64,000 nucleotides of DNA from Bosea vestrisii (GCF_030144325.1 NZ_CP126307.1:3703001-3767000), one strand, 5' to 3'. Positions 36,751 to 47,703 are shown, counted from the stretch's first letter. A program made the numbers and translations. Notes: generated by a model not told the origin, from the letters alone.

Positions 36751-39408
36751 TCACTTCTTGTCTCCGAGCGCGGCCATTTTGGCGAGCAGGCCGGCCATCA
36801 GCCGGCCGCAGGCGCGCCCGCCGGTCTCCCGCGTATGCGAGACCAGGCAGGTGAAGGCGACGCGCTTGTGGCCCGCGACATTGTCCATCCAGCCGGCGAA
36901 CCAGGCCGAGTTCATGCCCTCGATGGTGTCCGCCGTGCCGGTCTTGCCGAAGATACGCTTGCGCACATCCGGCGGCAGCGAGGCCATCACGCCGGCGGCG
37001 GTGCCACCCGGCGAGTTGACCACGCCGTAGAGGCCGCGCTGGGCGTCGTCGAGGAAGGGCTCGGCCTGGCGTGGGTCCATGCCGGGGATCACCGGCTTGC
37101 CCTCGTTCGGCAGCGGCGTCTCGGCGACGTCCGAGACCGGCTTCAGCACGCGCGGCAGGATGACCTTGCGGGCGCCGACCGAGCCGTAGATCGAGGCCAT
37201 GGCGATCGGCGTCGCGCGCACGCCCTGGCCGTAGGAGTTGGTGGCGAGGTCGATGCGCCTGGCATTGCGCTTGTCCTCGACCGCGAGATCGAGCGCCTCG
37301 CCGGTCAGCCGCTGCGCACCGGGCACGATGCCGCGCGTCAGGTCGATGCCGGGCTGGGCAAGGCTGCCCGGTTGGGTGATCGGATAGAGATGCTCGGTCA
37401 TCTCGGCCAGGATCGTGCCGGTGCGGCCGGGTATGGTGGTGGCACGGCCGCCGACCTTGCGCCCGTCCATGGTCAGCGCCATGCCGGCGAACCACAGGTT
37501 GGACGATTTGATCAGCGCCTCACAGAAGCCGATCTGCGCGCCGCGGCCCGCATCGGGGCAGCCGCTCTGTGACGCCGACAGGATGCCGTAATTGAAGCCG
37601 GCGCCGCCATAGTTGGTGATCGGCACGCCGTCGACATTGAGACCGCCGCCGCCCGCTATGCCGAAAATCTGCGCCTGCTGGGCCGGCGGCGTGCGACCCA
37701 TGATCATGTCGGCGAAGCGAGGCTGCTCGCGCACGGCCAGGATGCTGGCGAGGCCGGTGACCAGCTTGAAGGTCGAGCCCGGCATGGTGTGGACGTCGCC
37801 GGCGCGCCAGCCATGGCCGGCGAGCGGCGAGTCGCTGTCGCGTCCGGTCGAGAGCGCCTGGATGTCCCAGCTGTGCATGCCCGGCACGAAATCGGGCCAG
37901 CTCGCCAGGCCAAGCAGCGAGCCCGGCTGGTCGCCGGCATCCATCAGGAGCACGACGGCGCGGCCGTCGCCCTGGTCCGGCGGTTCCTGCTCGGGGGCGA
38001 GGTTGACCGGCAGCGGGCCCGGCTTGCGCGGGCGTTTCCCGCGGCCGAGGCGCTCGCCCATATGCTCGTAGACCGCCTCCTGCACCAGCTTCTGCAGGCG
38101 GGGCTCGATCGTCAGCGTCAGGTTCTCGCGGGTGCGGGCCCGGCCGAGCGCGGCCGAAAGCGAGCCGACATCGCCGGCGCCGTAGCCGATCATCGCTGTC
38201 AGGCCGAGCTCGTCGACGATCGGCAGCGGAATTCCGTTATTGTCGAGCGCCGGCGTGCCGTCGGCAAAGAAGAGGGCGCGGGCAGCACCGGTGCGCCGCT
38301 GCGTGACCGCGCCGCGCCAGCCGAGCTCGCAGACCAGCTTGGTCTTGGCCCGCTCGCAATCGGCCTCGATATGCGAGGAGCGCCAGAGCTTGACCTTGCC
38401 GTCCTCGCTCTGGACGCCCGATCCGCCGAGGATTTCGCGGGCGCGCGGCGGCACGGCCCGGACCGGCTGTCCCTCGAAGCCGATCTCGACGTCGCGGCGG
38501 CGCGCGCCGGTGATGGAAAAGCGCCAGCCATGGGGCAGGCCCTGCTGGGCCTCCTCGGCGCAGGTCGCGAACTCGTCACTATCGGAGCAGATGCGCTCGG
38601 CCGCGATGGCAAGCCCCGCGATGCGCACGGTCTGCTCGTCGCGCTTGGGATCGAGATTGACCCGTTCATTGCCGACGACGATGCGCGCCGGCTCGAGGAT
38701 CATGTCGACGGTGACGCGGCGATTGCCGGGCGGCAGCCGTGTCGACAGCACGAGCCGGTCGTCCGGCGCGCGTAAGGGACCGAACAGGGCCCAGTCGGAG
38801 AGCTGGTTGGCGCGGCGCTTGGCGAAGTCGGCGAAATCGCGCGGCGGCGGCACCGCGTTCGGCATCACATTGAGCGGCGCGGCGAGGTCGGTGGTCTGGG
38901 CGACGCGAGCGGTCCAGCCAGAGGGGCGGCAGCCGGCCGGCACCACCGGCAGCGTCAGCGGCGTGCCGTCGGCGCAGCGCCGGTCCGGCGCGCGGTCGTC
39001 GCGAGCGGCTGCGATCAGGAAGGAGTTGTTCCAGGCCAGCATCTCCGAGCGGATCTGCGCGCCGGCTGGCAGGTTGCAGAGCCGGTCGAGCAGCGTGCGC
39101 GAGAATTCCTTGGTGCCCTGCGGTGTCGGCATGGTCAGCGAGGCGTCGTAGAGCGCCTCGCAGGGCTGCGAGCGGATGTTCGGCCCGGTCGGATCGAGCC
39201 AGATCAGCCCGGTCGCGACGCCTTGCGCGAACAGGTCTTCGTTCGAGCGGCTGGTCTCGGTGAAATCCGGCTGCTTGATCCAGGCGCGGCTTGCGGCGAG
39301 CTCGCCGATCAGCCCACCCGAGAGCCAGAGGAAGCCGACGATGGTGACGGTGCCGACCGCGACGGCGGTGACGCTGCGCTTCAGGCCACGGAAGAGCGGA
39401 TGGCTCAT
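36751..39408 (-). CDS. class B penicillin-binding protein (transpeptidase) with long N-terminal region
   Basis: 885 residues with one N-terminal span (about 12-34) and a C-terminal transpeptidase domain. Catalytic motifs are PGSTFK with Ser545/Lys548, SSN at 635-637 and KTG at 822-824. Cross-links peptidoglycan in the periplasm. The roughly 500 residues before the domain are larger than usual for class B PBPs and unrecognised. It overlaps the 495-residue gene upstream by 4 bases and precedes the SEDS gene, forming a SEDS-bPBP synthase pair outside the division or elongation clusters. Confidence 0.9.
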   Translation of the reverse strand: MSHPLFRGLKRSVTAVAVGTVTIVGFLWLSGGLIGELAASRAWIKQPDFTETSRSNEDLFAQGVATGLIWLDPTGPNIRSQPCEALYDASLTMPTPQGTKEFSRTLLDRLCNLPAGAQIRSEMLAWNNSFLIAAARDDRAPDRRCADGTPLTLPVVPAGCRPSGWTARVAQTTDLAAPLNVMPNAVPPPRDFADFAKRRANQLSDWALFGPLRAPDDRLVLSTRLPPGNRRVTVDMILEPARIVVGNERVNLDPKRDEQTVRIAGLAIAAERICSDSDEFATCAEEAQQGLPHGWRFSITGARRRDVEIGFEGQPVRAVPPRAREILGGSGVQSEDGKVKLWRSSHIEADCERAKTKLVCELGWRGAVTQRRTGAARALFFADGTPALDNNGIPLPIVDELGLTAMIGYGAGDVGSLSAALGRARTRENLTLTIEPRLQKLVQEAVYEHMGERLGRGKRPRKPGPLPVNLAPEQEPPDQGDGRAVVLLMDAGDQPGSLLGLASWPDFVPGMHSWDIQALSTGRDSDSPLAGHGWRAGDVHTMPGSTFKLVTGLASILAVREQPRFADMIMGRTPPAQQAQIFGIAGGGGLNVDGVPITNYGGAGFNYGILSASQSGCPDAGRGAQIGFCEALIKSSNLWFAGMALTMDGRKVGGRATTIPGRTGTILAEMTEHLYPITQPGSLAQPGIDLTRGIVPGAQRLTGEALDLAVEDKRNARRIDLATNSYGQGVRATPIAMASIYGSVGARKVILPRVLKPVSDVAETPLPNEGKPVIPGMDPRQAEPFLDDAQRGLYGVVNSPGGTAAGVMASLPPDVRKRIFGKTGTADTIEGMNSAWFAGWMDNVAGHKRVAFTCLVSHTRETGGRACGRLMAGLLAKMAALGDKK

Positions 39409-40892
39409 GGCGTCGCCTCCCGGAGCTCGACCACCAGCGGCCCGAGCACGAAGGGGCCGTTCGGCGGGATGATGCAGGTCCCGGCTGCCTGCGGTTTGCG
39501 CCCACCAAGGAGCCAGATGTCGCCGGCCGATTGCACGGCGACGCCATCAGGCGCCGCCGCGATGAAGCCGACCGGGTTGTGATCATAGAGATCGTCGAGC
39601 CGCTCGACCACGCCCGAGCCGAACTGGACGCGCACCGCTTCGCCGAGCCAGTCGAAGGTGCCGTAGCCGCGCGAGGACTGATCGGGCCCGAAGGCGATCG
39701 CGGTCTGCTCGCGCGGCAGGCCGATATAGCCGAACTCGCCGTCCTCCAGCATCAGCAGCGAGCGCCGCCGCCCGTCGAAGCTCATGCTTTCGGCCCGGAC
39801 CTCGCCACCGGCGCGGCTGTAGCGCAATTCGCGCCGGTCATAGCGGCGGGCGTCGCGGCCCTGCACCACGAGGCTGTCGCGCTGCGCCAGCATGGCCGAC
39901 GACATCAATCGTCCGCCATGGCTGCGCTCGACCCAGTAGCGCGCCATGCGCCGGCCGCCGAAGTTCTCGGGGATGGCGAGGCCGGTGACGGCGAGATGCG
40001 GACCTTTCGGCGGCTGCGCCTGCAGGCGGCTGGGCCTGCGATCGAGCGTGACGTCGACGAGGCCGAGCGAGACGCGGCCGACCTGCGGGCGTACGCCGAG
40101 GATCTCGAAGCGGGCATCGACATTGCCGCCGGGCAGCGCCAGCGTCTCGACCTGGATGGCCTGGGCGCGCGCCTCGGGTGTCTGCGGCAGCGCGGTGAGC
40201 AATGGCAGGCCGCCGGCATCGCGGGCGGAGGCGTCGACCGGATAGCGGCCAAGGAAGAAGATCGTGCCGCCCGGCAGGTCGGGATGGACTGCCGGCGTCA
40301 ACATCTCGCTGCGCGAGAAGGCGAAGCGGGCCTGGCCGGCATAGAGCCCGCCCGCCGTGTTGACGCCGATGATCGGCTGGCCGATCGCGATCTGCGCGTC
40401 CTGCCGGATCACCACCTCGCCATGCGGCAGCCGGTTGTCGGTGGGCGGTGCGTAGACGCCATGGCCAAGATAGACCGCGACCGGCGCAGTCGCATGCAGG
40501 CTCTGCTCGACATGGACGGTGACGCCGATATCGGGGTCGATCACGTCGCGGAAGCGCTGCTCGATCCGGTCGGCGAGGAAGCGCCCTAACTCCTGCGCGC
40601 CCGGCAGCGCCTCGGCGGTCAGCACCACCAGCGAGGTGAAGGGCACGTCGATCGGCTGCGGGCCGCTGCCGCCATCGGTCAGTGCGATGCTGCGATGCCG
40701 ATCGATCAGGTCCTCAAGCGAGGCCTTGCCGTCCTTGGTCGGCTGCCCGCCGGCGGTCAGGCTGAAGACAGGTTTGCGCCAGAGGTTCTCGATGCCCGGC
40801 ATGGCCTCGCCCGGCTCGCCGGCGACGGCGCGCAGACTGGTCAGCCGCCGCGGGTCGTGCATCACCAGGTCCATGAGATCGGGCAGGGCCAT
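39405..40892 (-). CDS. hypothetical soluble protein upstream of the PBP
   Basis: 495 residues, no signal or membrane span, mainly beta-rich, unrecognised. An early segment (LIDRHRSIALTDGG, then LADRIEQRFRDVIDPDIGVTVH) precedes a long all-beta region ending in GPFVLGPLVVELREA. Its 4-base overlap with the PBP start (ATGA) implies obligate co-expression. A cytoplasmic regulator or scaffold of the synthase is plausible but not shown. Confidence 0.72.
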   Translation of the reverse strand: MALPDLMDLVMHDPRRLTSLRAVAGEPGEAMPGIENLWRKPVFSLTAGGQPTKDGKASLEDLIDRHRSIALTDGGSGPQPIDVPFTSLVVLTAEALPGAQELGRFLADRIEQRFRDVIDPDIGVTVHVEQSLHATAPVAVYLGHGVYAPPTDNRLPHGEVVIRQDAQIAIGQPIIGVNTAGGLYAGQARFAFSRSEMLTPAVHPDLPGGTIFFLGRYPVDASARDAGGLPLLTALPQTPEARAQAIQVETLALPGGNVDARFEILGVRPQVGRVSLGLVDVTLDRRPSRLQAQPPKGPHLAVTGLAIPENFGGRRMARYWVERSHGGRLMSSAMLAQRDSLVVQGRDARRYDRRELRYSRAGGEVRAESMSFDGRRRSLLMLEDGEFGYIGLPREQTAIAFGPDQSSRGYGTFDWLGEAVRVQFGSGVVERLDDLYDHNPVGFIAAAPDGVAVQSAGDIWLLGGRKPQAAGTCIIPPNGPFVLGPLVVELREATP

Positions 40893-41013
40893 GGCGTCAG
40901 CTCACTCGGGCGGAAAAGGCGGGAAGAGAATGCGGTCGCGACGAGGCGGGCCGAGCCCGCCTTTGTGAACGCCAGAGCCGTTTTCGCGTGCGGGCCATGA
41001 CGATCCTGCGATC

Positions 41014-44000
41014 CTAGTAGATGCGCGAGACGCGGTCGTGCTCGATCCGCCAGCAGGCTTCCCAGCCCTCATTGGCGGCGATGACCGTGACCTTGCGGCT
41101 CGTCGGCGACAGCACCTCGCTGATGATCTCGCAGACGCCGAAGCCGTTCTAGCCCTTCGCGGTGCGCCTCGACGATGGAATCACCTTCGAGCAGCACCAT
41201 CGGATCCTGTCCGTCGAGCAATGGGCGCAGGCGCGCCAGCGCCTTCCCCTGCGGATCGAGGCCCGGAATCGTGCGCACGAACTGGAAGCGGCGGCCGAGA
41301 TTGGCGCGCCCGCCAAGGCTTGGGGCCGCCTCGTCGTGCTCGGCATGGACACGCGCGCCCGAGGCGATGTCGTAGCCGAGATAGTGGATGCGCTCGGCAG
41401 CGAATTCGGTGCGCAGGCCGGTGGCGCCGAGATCGCGCATCTGCACCGCCATGGCGGCGATGCCGAGCGGGTTCTTGTGCTGCACGGTGCTGCCGGCCAT
41501 GTCGCCCTCGATGCCGAGGATGGCGGCGCCCGCGATCACCGCCTTCTTCATCGCCGCCGGCGAGAACGGCCGTTCGAACGGGAAGGCGGCTCGGCTGGAG
41601 TCGGCTTCGGCCGCGATCGCCTCGAAGATCGGCGGCCAGAGCGCGGCGCGCCCGGTCGGCACCATGATCACGGTCGGGCGCTTGACCGGATTGGGCCCGG
41701 CGGCGCGGGCGAGGCGCGGCAGCAGGCCGCCGAGCACGGCGCCGATCTCGGCGAGGCGCTGCGAGGCTTCGCCAGCGCCCTTCTCCAGGGCTGCGCGCGC
41801 GAGCTTCAGCATCAGCCGGCGCGTCCCGGCCTTGTCGGGCCCGTCGATCGCGAGTTGCAGGCCCGGCCGCTGCGTGACATCAGCCAGTGCCGGTTCGTTC
41901 TGGGCGACATAGAGGCCCGTCGGGTCGCCGTCCGGCTTCACCTCGGCAAGGACGATGTCGAAGGTCTCGTCGGTTGCATCCACATCCCAACGGTAGCGCG
42001 TCCCGGAGGCCTGCGCTTTCTCGCTGAGATGATTGGCGAGGCGTGCCTTGGCCTGCTTCACCGCATTGCGCAGCCAGCTGCGCGCCGCCAGCGCGGCAGC
42101 GTCCTCGCGCTGGATGGCGCGGGCGAGTGAGGCTTCGGCGAAGGCCGGCTGCCAATGCGCGTCCTGCCCGTCCATCGCCCGGTCGATCAGGGTCGCGGCG
42201 ATGCCGGTCAGCGCCTCGTCGATCAGGTCGCCGCCGACGGGCAGGCCGAAGGTGGCGAGCGTCGCATGGCTCAATCGGTCGCCGTCGCGGCGCAGGGAGG
42301 CGAGCGCGACGTCGCTGGTGCCGCCGCCGATGTCGAGCGTGACCAGCAGCGCCTCGCTTTGGTCCGGCACGGCGGCGCGCACCTCCGGCAGGCTGGCGAC
42401 ATAGCGCGCCGCCGCAACGGCTTCGGGTACGGTGACGGCGGCGTCGGGGAAGCTGGTCGTGCCGGGGTAGAGGCGTTCCAATCGCTGCGAGAAGAGTTCG
42501 AGCGCGGCGCGGTAGCGCGAGGCGATCTCGTCGCCGATGCCGCTCGGGCAGGAGACCAGGATGCGCGGCACCACCGGCGGCGGCGCATGGTCCTCGACCC
42601 GCAGGCGGTCCTCGCCAAGACGCAGCACATAGAGATCGACCAGCTCGTCGAGCACGTCGGCGACCAAAGGCGCAATCTCGACGGTGTTGGTGGCGACGAC
42701 CCGGTCGGCTGCGGCGTCGTAGCGGTGCACTTGCTCGTTCAGCGTCAGCGAGACTGCACCGGAGGTCAGCGCGTGCTTCAACGAGTCGATCCGCTTGCCG
42801 CCCTCGGGTAGTCCGGGCTGCGGCGGCGGGGCAGGGGCGGAGACATCGTAACGCCGTGCGAAAGCCTTGAGCCGGCGCGCCACGCTGACGCGATCGGAGC
42901 CGACCAACGCGAGGTCCGGCAGGCTGTGCGGCGCGTGGTCGGCGCGCAGATTGTTGCCGGAGTCGAGCCCGACATGGCTTGGGATCAGCGGCGCGGCGCC
43001 GGCGTCCTGCAGGGCCGCCTCGCCATGGCGCGGGTCGACATGGGCGGCGAGCCAGGTTCCGAGCGCGAGCGGCCTGATCTCGGTCGCCCGGCCGGCGGCA
43101 CGTGGCGCTCCGGACCAGATCGAGGTGGCGGAGGCTCCGAGATCGATGCAGATCGGCAGGCGGTGGACGCGGCGGCTGTAGCGCAGCGGCAGGCTCGCCT
43201 GCGCGAAGGCCTTACCACCCTCGTCGCCGGCCTTGATCGCGAGCGAGATGGTGATCTCGCCGCGCAGCACATTGGCGCCGCTGGTGCGCACGGCGCGCGA
43301 CAGGGTCGAGGTCAGGTTCTGCATCGGCACGACAGCGCGGCCGCGCCGGCCGAAATCGCCCTCGCGCACGATCTCGAGCGGGAAGGGCGTCGGCGGCTCG
43401 GCGATCTCGCTCTCGCCCATGCGGCTCGTGACCTCGACCGTCAGCGGCGCGGTCCGGGTCAGCGGCCAGCGGCGCAGATCGATCACCAGCCCGTCGCAGC
43501 GCACGATCGAGGTCTCGTCGTCCGGGTCGACCTCGGCATTGAGGCCGCTCGTGATCTCGAACTGCGCGCTGCCGCCGAGTGGGCAGGTGAAATGCTGCCC
43601 TGCGATCGTCAGCGCGACCTCGCCGCGGTTCTGGCTGCGGATCGGCACCGAGCGGGATTCGAGCGCGCTCGACCAGGGTTTGGCCGGGCCGTCGGGATCA
43701 TGGCCGGCGCCGTCCTGGCCGACCCAGCCGCCGAGCTTCGCTGTGAGCCGGACTTGCAACGGCGCCTTCGGATTGGCCTGGATCGTCTCGTCGACGAAAT
43801 CGAGCACGGCGTCGCGCGTCAGCGTCACGTCGAGGCGCACCTCCTGGCCGGCCAGCGCCGGCGCGTCGGCGAGCCAGATCAGGTGCCGGCTGGTCGCGGT
43901 ACCGCTGTCCGGAAAGCGCCTGAGCGAGACCGAATGATCCATCGGCGCGGCGACGCCTAACGAGAGATGCTGAGCCCTGAGGCCGAAGCAGCTCGCCTCA

Positions 44001-44554
44001 AGGGTCAGCCCGCGCCGGCCTTCGAGCACGATGTCTTTCGGGATATCGATCGCGATCTGGCCGATGGCGAGCAATTTGCCGGCTTGCAGGGAATCCAGGT
44101 CGATCTCGACCGGCTCGATGCGCCATTCCGGCTGCGAGGCGCCGGCGAGCGCCGCGATCTTCAGGAGGCGCCGCGGCGAGGCGCGGGTGCCGCTCGCCGT
44201 CTCGACGATGGTCGAAAAGGCGATTTCGAGGCTGGCGTCGCTATCGGCATCGGCCTGGGCCCGGTGGTTCGCCACTGCCCGCATCACCGCCTCGCGTCGC
44301 AAACCGAGCACCAGGCGCTCTCCGGCCCGGATCGCGGCCTTGTCGAGCAGGCTGTTGCCTTGCAGCCAGCCGATATCGATGCCGCTGGCGAGGCTGGGCG
44401 CATGCGAGACCAGCGACACCGTCACGGCCTTGACCATGTCTTCCGGCGCCTCGAAGGCGAGGAGGTCGATCAGATCGCCGCTGCGGTCGAGCGCGATGGT
44501 CGCGGCAAAGCTCCCCAGCCGGGTCTCGAGATTGTAGCAGGGCAAGCTGGTCAT
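41014..44554 (-). CDS. large actin/Hsp70-fold ATPase, SrfB-like, with apparent 3' frameshift
   Basis: About 1160-1180 residues. The ATPase fold is shown by phosphate-1 motif ICIDLGASATSIW (Asp471) and phosphate-2 motif VTLDIGGGTSDVAL (Asp741), with an adenosine-type segment later. N-terminal 450 residues are beta-rich and unrecognised. Size and motifs resemble the SrfB group, but I cannot confirm this by search. As written, the frame stops at 41069 after a low-quality Arg/Gln tail. Shifting one base near 41147-41152 gives a well-formed end (NGFGVCEIISEVLS, then WRIEHDRVSRIY) stopping at 41014. The start overlaps the upstream gene by 4 bases. Confidence 0.8.
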
Positions 44555-46923
44555 GCGTCCTGCCTCGAAGCGGTGGCTGCGGCACCGGCTGCAAGCGCAA
44601 CGCCCCAGTGATGATCGAGGCCGGTCAAGGCGGCGGCCGCGGCGAGGTAGCGTGGCAGCATGTCGCCGGCACCGGCCCTGAGCCGACGATAGGCGGCGCC
44701 GAAGCCGGTATCCCGGGGATCGGCGAGCGCGCGGGCGGCGAAGGGTATCTCGGCGAAGGCGGCGTCGGCTTCGCGCAGCACCATCTGCGCCAACAGCAGG
44801 CGGCTATAATTTTCGAGTGTCGCGCGGAGCGTTTTGCTGCGCCCCTTCGCGTCACTTGCGGGACCGAGCAATGCATCGATCTGTGCCGTGAGGCCGGCCA
44901 GAGCCGGAGCGAGGCTCTCGACATGCATCAGAGAGCCGGCGAAATGGCGGCTCGTCGCCGTGAGGCGCTGCGCGCCGCGCACGGGATCGCCGCCGCGATG
45001 GGCGCGTGCGGCAAGGTCCGGATACCCCGCCACCTGTTCCCAGGCCCGAATGAGATCAGCGGCTGCGAGCGCCTGCTCGACCTCGCGTCGCAAGCCGGCG
45101 AAATGGCCGTGCAGCAGGATGATCTCGCCCGGCGTCACTTCGCCGAGCCGCCGGGCCAGCTCATCGGTGATCGCCGCCGGCTGGCTCGCTTGCTGCGCGG
45201 CTTCGCCAAGCTCGCTGCGCATGCGAGCGACCGCTTCGAGGCCCGGTGCCGGCTGCCGTTGCGGCTGGCGTCGCAAGTCGAGCAGAAGGGTGTCCAGCGG
45301 CGACAGCCGGCGCTGGCCGCTACGCGCGGCGGCGTCCGCCACCGCCTGTTCGACTTCGGTGGCAAGGCTGGCGTTGAGCCAGCCCTGATGGGCACTCGCG
45401 GCAACGTCGTGCAGCAGGCGCATCGCCCGTCGGTCATGGCCAGCGAGTGCCATCGCTTCGCGGGCGAGCACTTGCGGGAGATTGGGGTCCTCGTACCAGG
45501 CGAGCAGCCGCTCCAGCGTCGCCTCTTCGCGGGCGGTTCCGGGTAGAGGCAAAGCGAGGCGCACGGCGCAGGCGCGTCTCGCCAGCTGTGGCTGTGCGAT
45601 CGCCCGCAGCAGCATGGCGATCTGCTCGTCGAGCGTGCGTTCGCCGAGCTCGTCCGTCCGCGCCGGATCGATACCGGCGGTCGCCGCCAGCGCGTCGAGC
45701 AGACTTGCCGGTGCGGCGTCCTTGGCGCGCCCGTCGAGCCGCGCGAACGGCCCGACGGGCGCGTGCGTCGCGCGTCCGGATATCTCGTCCAGCATGGTAG
45801 CAAGTCGCGCCGGCTGGAGAGCGCTCGTGGCGCGCCACAGCCCATCGGCCAGTCGTCCTGCGGCGAGCGCGAGATCATCATGCAGCGGAGCGCTGTTTCC
45901 GGCCTCTGCGACGACCAGGGCGTTGCCGCCGCTTGCGCCGAGCGTCAATTCGGTCGCGGTCGAGGCGGCATAGCCCTGGCGGTGCGAGGTCACGGCGAAG
46001 GCCCCACCCTGCCAGCGCAGTGTCATCGGCGCACCGCTGATCGCCTCGCCTTCGCCAGCCCACGTCAGCTGGCGGCGCGGCGCGGCGAAGACGATGATCT
46101 CGTCACCCTCCACCCAATCAGGCAGAGCGATGCCAGCGCTGCCGTCGGCCTTAGCCTGCGGACGGAGCATGCGAAAGCCGCGGCGCAGCGCGGCAAGACG
46201 GCCAAGGCCGGTCGCATCGACGTCGCGCTGGTCGGTGAGCGAGGCGGCGAGCAGGTCGAGCTCGGTCTCGATGGCGAGCCGAAGTTCCTGATCGATCTGG
46301 CCCAGCGCCTGCCTGGCCTCGCGCATCGCTGCCGGCAGATGCGCCACCAGAAGCCCCTCGGACGCAGCCTCGGCATCGTCGCCGCTGAAGGAGAGCGTCA
46401 GCCCTTCCGCCGAGCCGCTACGGATCGCGACCATCTGGGTCAGGGCAGCTCGCTCATCCTCGGGATTGAGGAAGGGGCCGACCAGCAGACGAAAGCCTTC
46501 GGCCTCCGAGCCGCTGGCCTGGTTGAAGCCCGAGGCCAGCACCGCATTCTCTGCGTCGGATTGTACGCCGGCCGGCTCGCTTTGCAGCGCGAGCGCCCCG
46601 TCGGCGTCACGATGAACCCGCATCAGCGATAGGCCCGGGGTGCGCCGGTCCGCGTCAGTGAGCGAAAGCCTTTCGTCGAGCTGGGCGGGAATCGCAGTTA
46701 GCCGGCCATCCGCGTTCAACGTCACGGCATGGAGGGCTCGGCTTCCCGCCGGCAGCTTGCCGTGCAGCGGCGCGGTTCCTGCGTCGGCGGCGGCGATCAG
46801 GCTGATACGCCCCCCGGCCTCCTCGGCCGCAAGGAAACGGATCGGAGCGCTTTGTCGCCAGATCGCGGCGACATGGCGCGAGCCGTCCCAGATGATAGCG
46901 ACAGGCGCCACGGAGGAAGTCAC
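44551..46923 (-). CDS. large hypothetical protein, operon partner of the SrfB-like ATPase
   Basis: A GTG at 46923 with CGGAG about 9 bases upstream gives 790 residues; the open frame continues to 47076 without coding character. The protein opens with VAPVAIIWDGSRHVAAIW, a strand pattern like the first strands of an actin/Hsp70-like fold but without the phosphate-binding glycines. It is helical after residue 350. No P-loop is present, so it is not SrfC-like. The 4-base overlap with the ATPase gene implies a functional pair. Confidence 0.7.
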   Translation of the reverse strand: MTSSVAPVAIIWDGSRHVAAIWRQSAPIRFLAAEEAGGRISLIAAADAGTAPLHGKLPAGSRALHAVTLNADGRLTAIPAQLDERLSLTDADRRTPGLSLMRVHRDADGALALQSEPAGVQSDAENAVLASGFNQASGSEAEGFRLLVGPFLNPEDERAALTQMVAIRSGSAEGLTLSFSGDDAEAASEGLLVAHLPAAMREARQALGQIDQELRLAIETELDLLAASLTDQRDVDATGLGRLAALRRGFRMLRPQAKADGSAGIALPDWVEGDEIIVFAAPRRQLTWAGEGEAISGAPMTLRWQGGAFAVTSHRQGYAASTATELTLGASGGNALVVAEAGNSAPLHDDLALAAGRLADGLWRATSALQPARLATMLDEISGRATHAPVGPFARLDGRAKDAAPASLLDALAATAGIDPARTDELGERTLDEQIAMLLRAIAQPQLARRACAVRLALPLPGTAREEATLERLLAWYEDPNLPQVLAREAMALAGHDRRAMRLLHDVAASAHQGWLNASLATEVEQAVADAAARSGQRRLSPLDTLLLDLRRQPQRQPAPGLEAVARMRSELGEAAQQASQPAAITDELARRLGEVTPGEIILLHGHFAGLRREVEQALAAADLIRAWEQVAGYPDLAARAHRGGDPVRGAQRLTATSRHFAGSLMHVESLAPALAGLTAQIDALLGPASDAKGRSKTLRATLENYSRLLLAQMVLREADAAFAEIPFAARALADPRDTGFGAAYRRLRAGAGDMLPRYLAAAAALTGLDHHWGVALAAGAAATASRQDA

Positions 46924-47126
46924 GAAAACAGGCTCCGGGAAAGACGAATGAGGCGGGATGACGCAGGGCGACCTTGCGCGATGGTCCGGCGTCTTGCAAG
47001 AGATGCTCTGGGGCCGACATTCGTTGTACGGGCCTGATCTTGCGGCCGGCTGGCTGCGACTTCCGAGACCTGCCAAGCCGGCTTGCTGGAGAGGGCGGCG
47101 CGTATGTTGACACGGAGCGGGATGCG

Positions 47127-47703
47127 ATGACGGCGGAATCGGTTTGCTTTGCCGCCTTGCCGGCCGCCTTGCCGGTCACGCTCTTCCAGGCGGCTGCCGG
47201 CGAGGGCGTCGCGACCCGCACGCTGGCACTGTCGGATTCCTCGGATGGATCGCCGCGCACGATTGCGGCAAGCTTCCTCGCGCCGCGCGTGCTGCCGCGC
47301 CTGTTCCGTGAGTCGGCTCAGGCCGCCTCGGAGGCGCAGGCGGCATTGACGGGCGCCGGGCGGCTGATCGTCCTGCTGCCGGCCGGCCGCTATGACGATG
47401 GTGTCTGGGCCCCGATCATCGAGCGCATCCTGCTCGGCCTCGATAGCGCTGCGGCGCGTCCGCGCGAGATCGCTTTCGCCTGGAGCGGGCTCGAACCCTT
47501 CCTGGCTCCCCTTCGGGCGTCGTGCACAGGATGTCTGGAGCGATCCACGCCTCGTCCCGGCGCTGCTCGGCGTGCTGGAACGCTCCGCTCGCTCCCTCAC
47601 CTCCGTGCTCGAAGCGGCCAAGGACGTTCGCCGCGGCCTGATCAGGTTCGAGCCTGCGGGCGAAGGAGCAGGGCCGGCGCAGGCGGCGCTCGCGCTGGCC
47701 TGA
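47127..47703 (+). CDS. hypothetical protein with apparent frameshift
   Basis: Unrecognised. The ATG at 47127 opens MTAESVCFAALPAALPVTLF and continues in good coding sequence to SGLEPFLAP near 47508. There, a run of four C marks a phase change; the next frame continues FGRRAQDVWSDPRLVPALLG to a stop at 47703. Removing one base from the CCCC run (47508-47511) joins them into a 191-residue protein. It is divergent from the 46923 gene and convergent with 47720. Error or true frameshift cannot be told apart here. Confidence 0.6.

Noticed and set aside
33515..37495. A single 1326-residue open frame suggesting a fused protein
   Set aside because: Only the part from ATG 36550 has SEDS-like sequence. 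The rest runs through a palindromic repeat and then antiphase to the PBP gene.
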